NCBI RefSeq assembly: GCF_030730925.1
Contig: NZ_JAVAMB010000009.1
Location: 151,047 to 215,046, forward strand
DNA: 64,000 nt
DNA from: Flavobacterium sp. DG2-3
GTDB taxonomy: Bacteria; Bacteroidota; Bacteroidia; Flavobacteriales; Flavobacteriaceae
Reading direction: 5' to 3'
The notes beneath the pieces were generated by a model, which saw only the letters and a program-made list of their open reading frames with translations, did no database searches and was not told the DNA's origin. Shown here piece after piece: positions 1 to 11,138 of the stretch (the stretch's first letter is position 1; each line of letters opens with the position of its first letter). The position numbers were made by a program, and so were the translations under genes.

Positions 1-158
1 TGGCTCAATGCAACCGCAGATTCATTACGGCTTCCGGAACCAATTAAAATCGCTAATAATTCGGCATCGCTTAAGGCATCTTTTCCTTTATGCATTAATT
101 TTTCGCGAGGCTTATCATCTTCTGACCAGTCTTTTATAGCGAAATGAGATTTTTCCAT
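1..158 (-). CDS. radC: RadC family protein (UPF0758), N-terminal part only
   Basis: Only the first 52 or so residues are present; the gene runs off the left edge. The translation starts MEKSHFAIKDWSEDDKPREK and continues with LSDAELLAILIGSGS, which is the typical N-terminal helix-hairpin-helix segment of RadC/UPF0758 proteins. The C-terminal JAMM/MPN metal-binding domain lies outside the window. The family was once linked to DNA repair, but its real role is unsettled. The ATG at 156-158 is the natural start. It lies upstream of and on the same strand as mpl's 3' side but is separated from mpl by an inverted repeat. Confidence 0.85.
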   Translation of the reverse strand, partial: MEKSHFAIKDWSEDDKPREKLMHKGKDALSDAELLAILIGSGSRNESAVALS

Positions 159-239
159 ACTTAATAAATTTTCGAGAGCGAAGATATAAAAATTAAGAAA
201 AATCTTTCAATTAATAATTAAGTAATTAGAAAATTTATC

Positions 240-307
240 AATTAGATAATTGCCAACACCTATAAATAAAAATGCCAATTGCATAACAATTGGCACATTA
301 TCTAATT
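240..307. terminator. Inverted repeat downstream of mpl, possible terminator
   Basis: Arms AATTAGATAATTGCCAA (240-256) and TTGGCACATTATCTAATT (290-307) pair over most of their length, with a second small hairpin TGCCAATT/AATTGGCA nested inside. It lies just past the mpl stop codon. There is no long T-run, so termination is inferred from position and symmetry. Confidence 0.45.
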
Positions 308-325
308 TTCAAATGGACTAATTAT

Positions 326-1681
326 CTAATTAACCAACCCTTTCACATCATCAAAATTCAAACCTCCGTAATTTCCAGAACTCATTAATAAAAGTGCTGA
401 ATTATCAAGATTTAAATTGAACAAATATTCTTTAAACTCAGTTGGATTTGTATAAATAATTAAATCTTTTCTATTGAATGCTGTAGCAATCTGATCGTAA
501 GTCACTTCTTCCAATTGTTTGATTTTTACCGCATCTGGCGAATAGAATACAACCGCAACATCGGCATATTCTAAAGCACCTTCGTATTCTTTTAAAAATG
601 CTGCATTTAAACTACTGTAAGTATGCAATTCTAAACAAGCTACTAAAGTTCTATTAGGATATTGTTCTTTTACGGCTTTTGTCGTTGCAGCAACTTTACT
701 TGGAGAATGTGCAAAATCTTTATACGCAACTTTTCCTTTTCCCTCAGCGATTTTTTCTAAACGTTTAGATGCACCTTTAAAACTTGCAATTGCCTCGTAG
801 AAATCTTCTTCGTCAACGCCCATATTTTGGCAGATCCATTTGGCCCCAGCCAAATTATTTAAATTGTGTGCTCCAAAAACTTCAATCGGCATATCGCCTT
901 CTGGAGTTTTTAATAAAGTCACACCATCATTTACCGAATATTCTGGAGTCGAATACGCAATTTTTCTAATCGGATTTGTTGCTGCTTCAGCAACACGTTT
1001 TACTTCTGGATCATTTTCGTTGTAAACTAAAATACCTCCATTTGTAATTTTTTCGATGAAAATCTCAAACTGCTCCACATAATTTTCATACGTTGGAAAA
1101 ACATTAATATGATCCCAAGCAATTCCAGAAATCAATGCAATGTTTGGCTTATACAAATGAAATTTAGGACGTCTGTCAATTGGTGACGACAAATATTCAT
1201 CACCTTCCAAAACCATAAAATCATTTTCTTCAGTCAAATGCACCATAGTATCAAAACCTTCCAATTGCGCTCCAACCATATAATCGACTGCAATATTATG
1301 ATAATGCATTACATGAAGAATCATAGAAGTAATCGTTGTTTTACCATGCGAACCACCAATTACAACACGAGTTTTATTTTTAGACTGTTCGTATAGAAAT
1401 TCAGGATACGAATATATTTTAAGTCCCAATTCTTGTGCTTTCAACAATTCCGGATTATCTGCTTTTGCATGCATTCCTAAAATAATTGCATCAATATCGG
1501 CAGTTATTTTTTCTGGAAACCATCCCATTTCGGCAGGAAGAATTCCTTTTTTCTCCAATCTTGATTTTGAAGGTTCAAAAATAGCATCGTCACTTCCTGT
1601 AACTTGATATCCTTTATTGTGTAAGGCTAATGCTAGGTTGTGCATAGCGCTTCCGCCAATGGCGATGAAATGTGTTTTCAT
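326..1681 (-). CDS. mpl: UDP-N-acetylmuramate:L-Ala-gamma-D-Glu-meso-DAP ligase (murein peptide ligase)
   Basis: A cytoplasmic Mur ligase that reattaches recycled murein tripeptide to UDP-MurNAc. The 451-residue length matches Mpl. The N-terminal Rossmann region begins MKTHFIAIGGSAMHNLA, the ATP-binding P-loop is GGSHGKTT (residues 109-116), and the central domain carries LEGDEYLSS and ISGIAWDHINVFPTYE, both typical of Mpl rather than MurC. The later HSPSKVAATTKA segment also fits Mpl. Start ATG at 1681. A CAAAAATA at 1771-1778 reads on the minus strand as a TAnnTTTG -7 box, but I see no clear -33 partner. MurC is the main alternative and is less likely because of these motifs. Confidence 0.92.
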   Translation of the reverse strand: MKTHFIAIGGSAMHNLALALHNKGYQVTGSDDAIFEPSKSRLEKKGILPAEMGWFPEKITADIDAIILGMHAKADNPELLKAQELGLKIYSYPEFLYEQSKNKTRVVIGGSHGKTTITSMILHVMHYHNIAVDYMVGAQLEGFDTMVHLTEENDFMVLEGDEYLSSPIDRRPKFHLYKPNIALISGIAWDHINVFPTYENYVEQFEIFIEKITNGGILVYNENDPEVKRVAEAATNPIRKIAYSTPEYSVNDGVTLLKTPEGDMPIEVFGAHNLNNLAGAKWICQNMGVDEEDFYEAIASFKGASKRLEKIAEGKGKVAYKDFAHSPSKVAATTKAVKEQYPNRTLVACLELHTYSSLNAAFLKEYEGALEYADVAVVFYSPDAVKIKQLEEVTYDQIATAFNRKDLIIYTNPTEFKEYLFNLNLDNSALLLMSSGNYGGLNFDDVKGLVN

Positions 1682-1907
1682 TTAAAATTCCAAAAAATTA
1701 AAAATCCCAAATTCCAACTTGAATTTGGCATTTGATTATTTATGTTTTGTAGATTCTGTGTTTTATTCTTCAAAAATAAGGAAATATAATATCTCCCATT
1801 TGGTTTTGGAGATAAATTAGTACTTTGTACGAAAATTAGTTGCAAATATTTCACCCAGTTCCCAACCTTTTTTGAAATTTAAACATCTTTAGATTAAAAC
1901 TTATTTT

Positions 1908-4900
1908 ATGAAAAATATATTATTTGTACTGTTGCTATTCTCTACAGCACTTTTTGCACAGCAAAATGACAAAAAATGGAAAAAAGTAAATGCTCTTGAA
2001 AGTGAAGGCAAAATAAAATCGGCAAACGAAGCTGTTGCTAAGATTTATAAAAAAGCAGTTTCAAAAAAAGACGAAGTACAAATGATAAAATCTTTTTTTT
2101 ATCAATCAAAATATCTTCAAGTTCTTGACGAAAATTCGAAAACTAAAATTATAGCGAATCTAAAAAAAGATATTTCCCGCGTTTCGATTCCGTCACAAGC
2201 CATCTTAAATCTGATTTATGCGAAATGTCTCGATCATTATTCTAACTACGAAGAAGCTTATATTACTGTAGATAGCGCCGCTGCAATGGTCGATAGTGCA
2301 GCCGCCACAATAGACACTGCAGCTGTTGACGGGATTGCTGTTGTTGACACGACAACTGTTGTAGTTGATACGTCTGAAGATGCAGAAGCAAGTATTGAAT
2401 TTACTTCAGAAAAAGAAGTGATCGCTGTTTTGAATAAAACACTAGAAAATGAAGCCATTCTTAAAACGACACCTTTAACCAATTATCAGGATATTTTCGA
2501 GTTTCTGACTTTGGAAAAAATCAAAAACGAAAACTTGTATGACTATTTACTAAAGGAAAATATTGACTTTTTTACCTCAAAAATACATAGATGGGAAATC
2601 GACAATAGCCAAATTGACAAGCAAGCGAGTACATTATTAGGAAGCACCGATGCGTTTTTAAAGCTGGATTTGAGCTTTATAGCCGAAGAAAATTTCAGAA
2701 AGGTTTTGGCACTTTACCAAAAAGCAGAATTAAATAATCCATCATTAGAAAATCGTTTTAATCGCATTGATTACATCAGTGGCTTTTTGACTGATTCAAA
2801 AGACGATTTAATGAATGTGCTAAATGAATTGGAACAAAAATCTAACGATACACTATTAACTCAAAAAATCTTATTCAAAAAAGCGACAATCTTACACGAA
2901 CAGGCTTCAAAAGAATTACATCCGACTTATAACATTGATGCTTTAAAAATATTAGACCAAATTGAAAAACTGGACAATCAATCGAACACAGCCAAAAAAG
3001 CGCAGCAAGCAAAAAGCGAAGTTGTATGGAAAACGATGCAGGTTCAGATGGAAAAATATACTTATAGTAATGAAAACACCAGAGCTTTTATTACTTATAA
3101 AAACTTAAATCGCCTAAACATTTCTTTTTACAAAATAGATTCTAAAAAATTAAACGAAATAAGAAGCGCAAGATATAAAGCGGACAGTCTATCAACTGCA
3201 TTTATAAAAAGTAAAACTAAAATCGCGTCAAAAGAATATGAGTTTCAAAACAAAAATGACTTTTTTGAATATACTACCGAGGTTCTTTTACCAAAATTAG
3301 AAACTGGAATCTACTTAGCTTATTTTGAAAGTGATTCTGAAGTAGACGGACAAAAGGCATTTGCTTTTGAAACTATTACGGTTTCAAATCTCAGTGTATT
3401 GGCTTTTCAGGAAAATGGCAAACAAAACTTTCAGGTTCTGGATCGAAAAACAGGAAAACCTTTAGAAAATGTTAGTATAAAAACAAAAAATTATACTTTA
3501 AAAACAGATTCAAACGGTTTAGCTACTTACTTTGGTACTAACAATTACAGATATAGCGATAAAACCGAATTTTCATTACAAAATGACACCATCATTCCAG
3601 AAGAAAATTATGTTAGATATGCCGAACAATACAAAAAAGACGAGGATAAAACTTTAAACGGAAAAGTTGAATTCTATCTGGATCGCGCCATTTATCGTCC
3701 GGGTCAAACGGTTTATTATAAAGGTATTGCCTTTCAAAAACAAAATAACAAAACAAGTATCGTTGCTCAAACTTCTTTCAAAATTACCGTTAGAGATTCT
3801 AATTATCAAAAAATCAAAGAATTTGATGTTACTACAAATGAATTTGGTTCCTTTTCTGGCGAATTTACTTTACCAAAAAATGGCTTAACCGGCTATTTTG
3901 AAATTGAAGCTGAGCAACCCGAAAATATAACCAAAGGAAACTCGTTTTTTTGGGATAATGTAACAATGGAAAACTCAATAACAAATTTTAGCGTTGAAGA
4001 ATACAAACGTCCAAAATTTAAAGTAGATTTTGATGCTAAAAAAGAAAATTATCAAGTAAATCAATCTGTCAAAATAAAAGGAACAGCCAAAGCATTTGCA
4101 GGAAGCAACATTTCTGATGCTAAAGTTACGTATACGGTTACTCGTTATTTAAGTTATTTTAGAAATTATTACGGTCAGGAACAAAATGAAATTATTGCCA
4201 CAGGAGAAACCACTACTGATGCTTCTGGAAAATTTGTAATTGATTTTATTGCACAGCCTTCAAAAAATGCAGTAAAAGAACAATTGCCTGTTTTTAATTA
4301 TAGAATTAATGCAAATATTACTGACATTAACGGCGAAACACATTCTTCTGAAACTATAATAAAAGTAGGCTATCATGATTTGATTCTTAATGCTGCTGTA
4401 CCCAATAGCATTAATACAAAAAATAAAAACAAAATCACGCTTACGAGTACCAATTTGAACGGCGAATTTGTTGCGAAAAAAGGAGAAATTAAATTGTATT
4501 TTATGAACCCTTTTAAGAATAAATTCAAAAATCCAATCTTTGAAAAACCAGAAATCGAAACAATTTCAGCATCTGAATTTGAACGACTATTTCCTTATGA
4601 ACAAAGGCAAAATGAGTTTGCAGAAAAAACAAATGAAGTACTAGTCTTTTCTAAAAAAGTTGATACTGAAAAAGAAAAAACTCTAGCACTTGACTTTATT
4701 TCAAATTACAAATCAGGAAACTATAAAATTGTTTTTTCTTCAAAAGATTCATTCGATAATGCGATAGAATCAGTTTCCGTTTTTCAAATTAAACAAAGTA
4801 AAGACAAATTTGATCCTGGAAAATTATTTACTGCAACACAAATCAATGCCGATCCTAAAAAAGATGGTTTTATAGAAGTGCAATTATCTTCTGTAATTCC

Positions 4901-7900
4901 AGAGCTTTATATTATGGCAAACGGTAATTACGAAAACAAAAGGTACTTTGAAAACACGTATCATTTAGAAAATAACCAGATAACAATCAAAATTCCGTTA
5001 CAGAAAGATTTTGAAAAATCGGTTCGTTTAGGCTTTGAAAGTGTTTTTGAAAATGAAATTTTTGTAGACGAAATAGAAAGCACTTTAAAATCTGACGAAT
5101 CTAAACTAGAATTATTGGTAGAAAGTTTTAGAAATAAAATTGAACCTGGAAGCAATGAAAAATGGTCATTTAAACTAAAAAACACTAATGCAAAAGCTGA
5201 AGCAGAAGTATTGGCGTCGATGTACGACAGCTCTTTAGATCAATTTACTCAAAAAGACTGGCAAAACTTAATTATAGACAGATACCGTTACAATACTGCA
5301 AATTTTAGATCTGGAATAGGCTTTGAAAAAAGTTATACTTCCATAAAAAACTTAAATAAAATACAGCCAGAAATTAAATTTCGAGACGAAGAAACAAAAT
5401 TAAACTGGTTCGGATTTGATTTTACTAATAGCACATATGGCTATGCTGCTGTAACAATAATGGATCTAAAAGATAAAAAAGTGGGCAGTGAAATGATAAA
5501 AGGAGAGGCTCATGCGGTCATGGCTGCTAGCGCACCTCCACCAGCTGGAGCTCCAAATGAAGAAGTTCAGGAAGACAACGCTGTTTACAATTATTCATCT
5601 AGTGATAAAAAAGCTAATTCAGTAAAATTTGTTAAACCAGTCATTAGAGGCTTAAGCTCAACCGTTGGCGGGACATCTATGTTGTTGTATGTCGTCGATG
5701 GAGAAATTTCATCAGAAAGTGCAGTAAACGCTATAAATCCAGCAGATATTCTTTCGGTTGATGTTTTAAAAGATGCTAAAGCAACTGCTCTTTACGGAGC
5801 AAAAGCTTCAAACGGAGTAATTATTATTACCACAAAAAAATCTCTTGAAGCTTTAACACAAGTAAAAGCTAGAAAAAACCTTTCTGAAACAGCTTTCTTT
5901 TATCCAAATTTAAAAACAGATTCTAAAGGAAAAATAAGTTTCAATTTTACTTCTCCAGAAGCTTTAACGGCTTGGAAACTTCGTTTGTTGGCGCATAACA
6001 AAGATGCTGTTTCGGGTTATTTGGAGAAAAGGGTTGTGACTCAAAAAGAATTGATGGTTTTGCCAAATCTCCCTCGTTTCTTTAGAGAAAAAGATACGAT
6101 TGTAATTAGTGCTAAAATCTCAAATGTAACCGCTGAAGCGAAAACCGGAATTGCAAGTCTACAGTTTTTTGATGCTGTAACAATGCAACCAATTGATGCG
6201 AAAATGCTTAACGCAAAAAACATTAAAAACTTTACGATCTCAGCTTACGGGAATACAACTGCAAATTGGAAAATTGCAATTCCGGAAGGATTGCAAGGCA
6301 TTCAATATAAAATAGTCGCCAAAGCTGGTAATTTCTCAGATGGAGAAGAAAGCATTCTTCCAGTTTTAACCAATAATATGCTAGTTACTGAAAGCATTCC
6401 GATTTGGGTTCGTGAGAATTCAACGAAAGAATATACGTTTGAGAATTTAAAAAACAATAATTCGACAACTTTAAGAACCCATCAGTTTACATTAGAATAT
6501 ACTTCAAATCCAACTTGGATTACGATTCAGTCGTTGCCGTATTTAATGGAATACGAACACGAATGTGCCGAACAAACTTTTGCTCGTTATTACGCCAATG
6601 CGGTGGCTTCTGAAATCATTTCAAGTAATCCGAAGATTGCAACTGTTTTTGAAAATTGGAGAAAAAATGGAAAACCAATTTCTAAACTGGAAGAAAATGA
6701 AGAATTAAAATCATTGATTCTTGCCGAAACGCCTTGGTTAAAAGATGCTCAAAGCGAAGACGAAAAGAAAAAGAATCTAGAACTATTATTTGATTTAGAT
6801 AAAATGAAAACTTCTCAGGAAGCAGCTTTCGAAAAATTAAAACAAAAGCAAAAAGCCTCTGGCGGATTTACGTGGTTTGGCGGAGATTATGAAAGTGAGT
6901 ATATCACAAGACATATTTTAGCAGGTTTAGGTCATTTAGAAAAACTAAGTAAAACCAACACGGCAAAAATCGACGAAATTGCCAAAACTGGAATTCCGTT
7001 CTTAGATGACAAATTTTTAGAATATCATAAAACAAGAACAAAAAACTTAAAAACAGCCGATAAATTAATTTGGATTAATCCGTATTCTGATTTGCATTAT
7101 TTGTATACCAGAAGTTTTTATTTAAATAAATATCCGTTGTCTGATACTTTGAAAAAAGCTACAAAAGTATATTTGGAAATCGCTAAAAAAGATTGGCTGA
7201 ATTATTCGATTTATGAAAAAGGTCTAGCGGCTTTGACCTTGAATCGTTTTGGAGAAAAAGAAAGCGCTAAAAAAATCATCGAAAGTTTAAAAGAAACTTC
7301 ATCCAATAATGAAGATTGGGGAATGTATTGGATTGCCAACAAATCGGGTTGGTATTGGTATCAGGCGCCGATAGAAACTCAGGCTTTATTAATTGAGGCT
7401 TTCGCCGAAATAAGCAATGACAAAAAATCTGTTGACGCAATGAAAGTCTGGCTATTAAAAAACAAACAAACCAAAAATTGGCCAACAACCAAATCTACAA
7501 CCGAAGCTATTTATGCTTTATTGATGCAAGGAACTGATTGGCTTTCGGTAAAAGACAATACGGTTATAAAATTGGGGGACGAAAAAATCATCACCAAAAA
7601 ACTAGCCGAAAACGAAAAAGAAGCCGAAACAGGTTACATCAAACTTAACTGGAAAGCTGATGAAGTAAAAAAAGAAATGGCTTCAATAAGCGTTCAAAAC
7701 AAATCGAAAGTTCCAGGCTTTGGAGGCATTTATTGGCAGTATTTTGAAGATTTAGATAAAATTAAAACGAACAAAGGAGCTGTTTTATCTGTTTCGAAAG
7801 AATTGTATCTGAAGAAAAACTCTTTAAAAGGAAATGAATTAGAAAGAATAACATCTAAAAACCCATTAAAAACTGGAGATTTAGTAACCGTGAGATTGGT

Positions 7901-8201
7901 TATTTCTTCTAAAGAAGATGTAGAATATATTCATTTAAAAGATATGCGAGCTTCTTGTTTTGAACCTGTAAATGTACTTTCTGAATATCAATACAAAGAT
8001 CGTTTAGGATATTATATAAGCACAAAAGATGCCGCGACACATTTCTTCTTTGATCAAATTAACAAAGGGACTTATGTTTTAGAATATGATATAAGAGTAA
8101 ATAACAGTGGCGAATTTTCTAACGGAGTTACAACAATTGAAAGTATGTATGCGCCTGAATTTACAAGTCACACAAAAGGAATTCGAGTGAAGGTAAATTG
8201 A
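1908..8201 (+). CDS. Alpha-2-macroglobulin family protein with an embedded TonB-plug-like segment
   Basis: A very large (2097 aa) exported protein with a signal peptide ending around ALFA-QQ. Bacterial alpha-2-macroglobulins are thought to trap proteases in the cell envelope. The order is: signal peptide; helical N-terminal region with a low-complexity V/D/T/A-rich stretch (about residues 115-170); MG2-like segment around [19 protein letters not shown]; further beta domains; then, at about residues 1241-1312, a segment resembling SusC/TonB-receptor plug sequence ([31 protein letters not shown]); then the bait/thioester half. The thioester motif CAEQ is at residues 1553-1556, so the reactive Cys and Gln are both present. 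The C-terminal part has the expected helical (alpha-6) and receptor-like domains. Start ATG at 1908 follows an AT-rich stretch with no Shine-Dalgarno. It is a single-gene unit. The family call is firm; the role of the plug-like insert is unknown. Confidence 0.9.
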   Translation: MKNILFVLLLFSTALFAQQNDKKWKKVNALESEGKIKSANEAVAKIYKKAVSKKDEVQMIKSFFYQSKYLQVLDENSKTKIIANLKKDISRVSIPSQAILNLIYAKCLDHYSNYEEAYITVDSAAAMVDSAAATIDTAAVDGIAVVDTTTVVVDTSEDAEASIEFTSEKEVIAVLNKTLENEAILKTTPLTNYQDIFEFLTLEKIKNENLYDYLLKENIDFFTSKIHRWEIDNSQIDKQASTLLGSTDAFLKLDLSFIAEENFRKVLALYQKAELNNPSLENRFNRIDYISGFLTDSKDDLMNVLNELEQKSNDTLLTQKILFKKATILHEQASKELHPTYNIDALKILDQIEKLDNQSNTAKKAQQAKSEVVWKTMQVQMEKYTYSNENTRAFITYKNLNRLNISFYKIDSKKLNEIRSARYKADSLSTAFIKSKTKIASKEYEFQNKNDFFEYTTEVLLPKLETGIYLAYFESDSEVDGQKAFAFETITVSNLSVLAFQENGKQNFQVLDRKTGKPLENVSIKTKNYTLKTDSNGLATYFGTNNYRYSDKTEFSLQNDTIIPEENYVRYAEQYKKDEDKTLNGKVEFYLDRAIYRPGQTVYYKGIAFQKQNNKTSIVAQTSFKITVRDSNYQKIKEFDVTTNEFGSFSGEFTLPKNGLTGYFEIEAEQPENITKGNSFFWDNVTMENSITNFSVEEYKRPKFKVDFDAKKENYQVNQSVKIKGTAKAFAGSNISDAKVTYTVTRYLSYFRNYYGQEQNEIIATGETTTDASGKFVIDFIAQPSKNAVKEQLPVFNYRINANITDINGETHSSETIIKVGYHDLILNAAVPNSINTKNKNKITLTSTNLNGEFVAKKGEIKLYFMNPFKNKFKNPIFEKPEIETISASEFERLFPYEQRQNEFAEKTNEVLVFSKKVDTEKEKTLALDFISNYKSGNYKIVFSSKDSFDNAIESVSVFQIKQSKDKFDPGKLFTATQINADPKKDGFIEVQLSSVIPELYIMANGNYENKRYFENTYHLENNQITIKIPLQKDFEKSVRLGFESVFENEIFVDEIESTLKSDESKLELLVESFRNKIEPGSNEKWSFKLKNTNAKAEAEVLASMYDSSLDQFTQKDWQNLIIDRYRYNTANFRSGIGFEKSYTSIKNLNKIQPEIKFRDEETKLNWFGFDFTNSTYGYAAVTIMDLKDKKVGSEMIKGEAHAVMAASAPPPAGAPNEEVQEDNAVYNYSSSDKKANSVKFVKPVIRGLSSTVGGTSMLLYVVDGEISSESAVNAINPADILSVDVLKDAKATALYGAKASNGVIIITTKKSLEALTQVKARKNLSETAFFYPNLKTDSKGKISFNFTSPEALTAWKLRLLAHNKDAVSGYLEKRVVTQKELMVLPNLPRFFREKDTIVISAKISNVTAEAKTGIASLQFFDAVTMQPIDAKMLNAKNIKNFTISAYGNTTANWKIAIPEGLQGIQYKIVAKAGNFSDGEESILPVLTNNMLVTESIPIWVRENSTKEYTFENLKNNNSTTLRTHQFTLEYTSNPTWITIQSLPYLMEYEHECAEQTFARYYANAVASEIISSNPKIATVFENWRKNGKPISKLEENEELKSLILAETPWLKDAQSEDEKKKNLELLFDLDKMKTSQEAAFEKLKQKQKASGGFTWFGGDYESEYITRHILAGLGHLEKLSKTNTAKIDEIAKTGIPFLDDKFLEYHKTRTKNLKTADKLIWINPYSDLHYLYTRSFYLNKYPLSDTLKKATKVYLEIAKKDWLNYSIYEKGLAALTLNRFGEKESAKKIIESLKETSSNNEDWGMYWIANKSGWYWYQAPIETQALLIEAFAEISNDKKSVDAMKVWLLKNKQTKNWPTTKSTTEAIYALLMQGTDWLSVKDNTVIKLGDEKIITKKLAENEKEAETGYIKLNWKADEVKKEMASISVQNKSKVPGFGGIYWQYFEDLDKIKTNKGAVLSVSKELYLKKNSLKGNELERITSKNPLKTGDLVTVRLVISSKEDVEYIHLKDMRASCFEPVNVLSEYQYKDRLGYYISTKDAATHFFFDQINKGTYVLEYDIRVNNSGEFSNGVTTIESMYAPEFTSHTKGIRVKVN

Positions 8202-8685
8202 TAATAAATTCCAAACCAAAAACTCCAAATTCCAAATAGGAATAGATCTGTTTTTTTGTCAGGCTGAGCGGAGTCGAAGCCTCAGCGTAATGGGCTTCGA
8301 CTCCGCTCAGCCTGACATACGCTTTAAAACGTAAAAAGCCCGACAGGCTTTAAAAACCTGTCGGGCTTGTATATATAAGCTAACGACCATTATTCATTCC
8401 GTAGGAATGTCTCATCGGTTGAACAAAATTTGAATTGTGATTTTACGTTCCGTAGGAACGTTTGATTAATTGCATTTCATTTCCGTAAAACAGGTGTCCC
8501 TACAGGCACAAAACATCCAATAATATTCTTTTTCTACCGATGAGATATTCCTACGGAATATAAAATCGCTCACACTGTGATACGTTTTAAAACGCAAAAA
8601 ACCCGACAGGTTTAAAACCTGTCGGGTTTGTATATAAAAGCTAACGACCGTTATTCATTCCGTAGGAATGCTTCGGCGGTAGATA
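8202..8685. repeat. Gene-free stretch packed with palindromes and a 90-bp direct repeat
   Basis: No gene. From left to right it holds: a 25-bp perfect stem, arms 8257-8281 and 8293-8317 (core GGCTGAGCGGAGTCGAAGCC); a hairpin AAGCCCGACAGG/CCTGTCGGGCTT at 8336-8368; a long-range inverted pair ATTCCGTAGGAAT..TCTCATCGGT at 8396-8419 and its complement at about 8537-8560; and a second hairpin AACCCGACAGG/CCTGTCGGGTT at 8600-8629. The block 8318-8409 is repeated at 8581-8670 with few changes, including the tail GCTAACGACC. The hairpins may end transcription from both flanking genes, which converge here. Confidence 0.8.
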
Positions 8686-10830
8686 TTATTTTGTAATCGT
8701 CAATTCGTCGATAATGTTTTTAGCACCAGCGTATTTGTCGATAATCCAAAGTACATAACGAATATCTACGTTGATTGTTCTTTGTAAATTAGAATCGAAA
8801 ATTACGTCTCCGGCCATTGCTTCGATGTTTCCGTCAAAAGCAATACCGATTAATTCTCCTTTTCCGTTCAAAACTGGTGAACCAGAGTTTCCTCCTGTAA
8901 TATCATTATCAGTCAAGAAGTTTACTGGCATATAGCCTGCTTTGTCAGCATACTGACCGTAATCTTTTTTCTTGTTCAATTCTAACAAACGAGATGGTAA
9001 ATCAAACTCAGCATCACCTGCTTTGTATTTTTTCACCATACTCTCCATTGTAGTATAGTTGTTGATTTTTGCATCGTTACGAGGATCTGCAGGTAAAGCG
9101 CGAACTTTTCCGTAAGTCAACCTCAACGTAGAGTTTGCATCTGGATATTTAATTGCGTTTAGTTTCGATTCTCTTAAGCCTTCAACCAATTTGCGGTAAG
9201 CAGTTGCAAAACCATCATCAGCTTTTGCTTGGTCATCTGTTTTAGCGCGGTATTTTGTCAATAAATCATTAGAAATAATATACAACGGATCGTGTACAAT
9301 TGCCAATGGTTTTGGATCTGCTAAGAATGCTAATACTTTTTCTTTATTTGTAAAATAACTAATCTCCGTTGCTTTTGCTACATCTGCAGTAAAATCACCA
9401 TTATTAGCTGTTTTCATTTTTGCGATTTCTGGAGCAAGTCCGTACTCAGCACCTTTAGAAGCGTATAAATTTAATTGCGCCGCTAAAATATCTTTTTCTA
9501 ATGGAGCATAAAATTCACCATAAATGCTTTCAACCATCGCATTGATTTTAGGAAGCATTTCTGCTTTCTTAGCATCATTTTCTTTGTAGTAAGCAATTAA
9601 TGCATTTCCTAAATTAGCCGGTCCAGTTGCATAACTAGAAGTACGTAAAAGCTGCATCAAATAATTATCGTGGCGTGCTTTTAAGTTTGTTTCTCTATAA
9701 TAATCGTTAATTGTCGGAATTACATTTTCATATTTCTCTTTGTTTGCAGGTTTGCTTGCCCACTCGTAGAATTTATCTTCTTGTTCTGCTTTAGTATCAA
9801 CAGTTCCTGCTTTTGTTAAAGCATCGATCATTCCTTGACGGTTTTTCCAGTAGTTTGCAGTCGAAGCATATTTAGAAGCGTACTGTAAACGAACAGTTGC
9901 ATCTTTATCCATATACTTTTTCATTACATCCATTCCTGTTTTTGCACCTTCAACCCATGCAGGATAAGCATATTTAATATTTTGCTCAATTCCTCCAGCT
10001 GGCATCCAACGGTTTGTTCTTCCTGGATAACCTAAGATCATAGCAAAATCATTTTCTTTAACTCCTTTTAAACTTACAGGTAAATAGTGTTTTGGTTTTA
10101 AAGGCACGTTGTCTTTAGAATAAGTTGCAGGATTTCCGTCTTTGTCAGCATAAACTCTAAACATAGAGAAATCTCCTGTTTGACGAGGCCACTCCCAGTT
10201 GTCTGTATCTCCACCAAATTTACCAACACTTTCTGGCGGTGTTCCAACTAAACGAACATCTGTGTAATCTTGGTAAACAAAATAGTAATATTCATTTCCT
10301 TGAAAGAAAGGACGAACAGAAACTGTATATTTTCCGTTTTCGCTATTTTCTTTTTCAATCAAAGCGATTTCTTGCTGAATGATTTTGTTTCTTTCAGTTT
10401 CAGTCATAGTATCGTTTACTTTAGACAAGATTCTTTTCGAAACATCATCCATACGCACAAAGAAACGAACGTATAAAGATTTTGGTTTCATTTCGGCACT
10501 TTTATCTTTTGCCCAAAAACCATCTTTTAAATAGTTTTGTTCTGCAGACGAAAGTTCAGCAATTGCATTATAACCACAGTGGTGATTTGTTAAAACCAAA
10601 CCGCTGTTAGAAACGATTTCTGCAGTACAGCCACCGTTGAATTGTACAATTGCATCTTTCAAACTGTGATGATTAATACTGTAAATTTCTTCGGCTGTCA
10701 ACTGCAAGCCCATTTTCTCCATATCTCTATGGTTCAATCTTTCGATAAACATCAAAAACCACATTCCTTCATCAGCTCTCATTGGGAAAGCCATAAGGCA
10801 CATGGTCAAGAATAAAATTACTTTTTTCAT
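8686..10830 (-). CDS. S46 family dipeptidyl-peptidase (DPP7-like)
   Basis: A periplasmic serine exopeptidase that releases dipeptides from oligopeptides, used by asaccharolytic or peptide-feeding Bacteroidota. It is 714 aa with a signal peptide (cleavage near residue 19, before DEGMW, the usual mature N-terminus region of S46 enzymes). The His motif TNHHCG is at 81-86 and the nucleophile motif GGNSGSPV puts the catalytic Ser at 649. The specificity position 18 residues later is Gly667 (AFDGN). From family knowledge, Gly here indicates DPP7 (hydrophobic P1) and Arg indicates DPP11 (acidic P1), so DPP7-like is the better call. Start ATG at 10830; on the minus strand a TATATTCG-like -7 box lies about 20 bases upstream. 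Confidence 0.92.
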   Translation of the reverse strand: MKKVILFLTMCLMAFPMRADEGMWFLMFIERLNHRDMEKMGLQLTAEEIYSINHHSLKDAIVQFNGGCTAEIVSNSGLVLTNHHCGYNAIAELSSAEQNYLKDGFWAKDKSAEMKPKSLYVRFFVRMDDVSKRILSKVNDTMTETERNKIIQQEIALIEKENSENGKYTVSVRPFFQGNEYYYFVYQDYTDVRLVGTPPESVGKFGGDTDNWEWPRQTGDFSMFRVYADKDGNPATYSKDNVPLKPKHYLPVSLKGVKENDFAMILGYPGRTNRWMPAGGIEQNIKYAYPAWVEGAKTGMDVMKKYMDKDATVRLQYASKYASTANYWKNRQGMIDALTKAGTVDTKAEQEDKFYEWASKPANKEKYENVIPTINDYYRETNLKARHDNYLMQLLRTSSYATGPANLGNALIAYYKENDAKKAEMLPKINAMVESIYGEFYAPLEKDILAAQLNLYASKGAEYGLAPEIAKMKTANNGDFTADVAKATEISYFTNKEKVLAFLADPKPLAIVHDPLYIISNDLLTKYRAKTDDQAKADDGFATAYRKLVEGLRESKLNAIKYPDANSTLRLTYGKVRALPADPRNDAKINNYTTMESMVKKYKAGDAEFDLPSRLLELNKKKDYGQYADKAGYMPVNFLTDNDITGGNSGSPVLNGKGELIGIAFDGNIEAMAGDVIFDSNLQRTINVDIRYVLWIIDKYAGAKNIIDELTITK

Positions 10831-11138
10831 GTTATTTTGTTTAAGTGATGCGAATATAAGCCATTTTCACAATAAAAATAAATTTAAAGGTTCAAAACAA
10901 AATTTATTAAGGCTATTTGTTTCCAATTTTACGAAATTCACAATTTTTGCAAGTCAACAATTTAACTTAATTTTTAGAGTAAAAGTGTAAATTAAAGATT
11001 AAAAATCAGCATAAATTATAAAAGATTCATTAAACGCAATCATTATTTGTAAAAATTAAGCTTCAAAGTAAAAATAATAATTTAAAATATTTCTTACAAA
11101 TATTATTCTTCTAAATTTGTAATTGTATTTAAACATAA
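10831..11138. other. Divergent promoter region
   Basis: AT-rich spacer between two divergent genes. No gene, repeat or RNA structure is evident. It must contain both promoters; the plus-strand -7 box is listed separately. Confidence 0.6.
11112..11119 (+). promoter_or_regulatory. TAnnTTTG -7 box for the outer-membrane barrel gene
   Basis: TAAATTTG matches the Bacteroidota -7 consensus and lies 20 bases before the ATG at 11139, giving a leader of only about 12 nt. No convincing -33 element was found at the expected distance. Confidence 0.5.
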
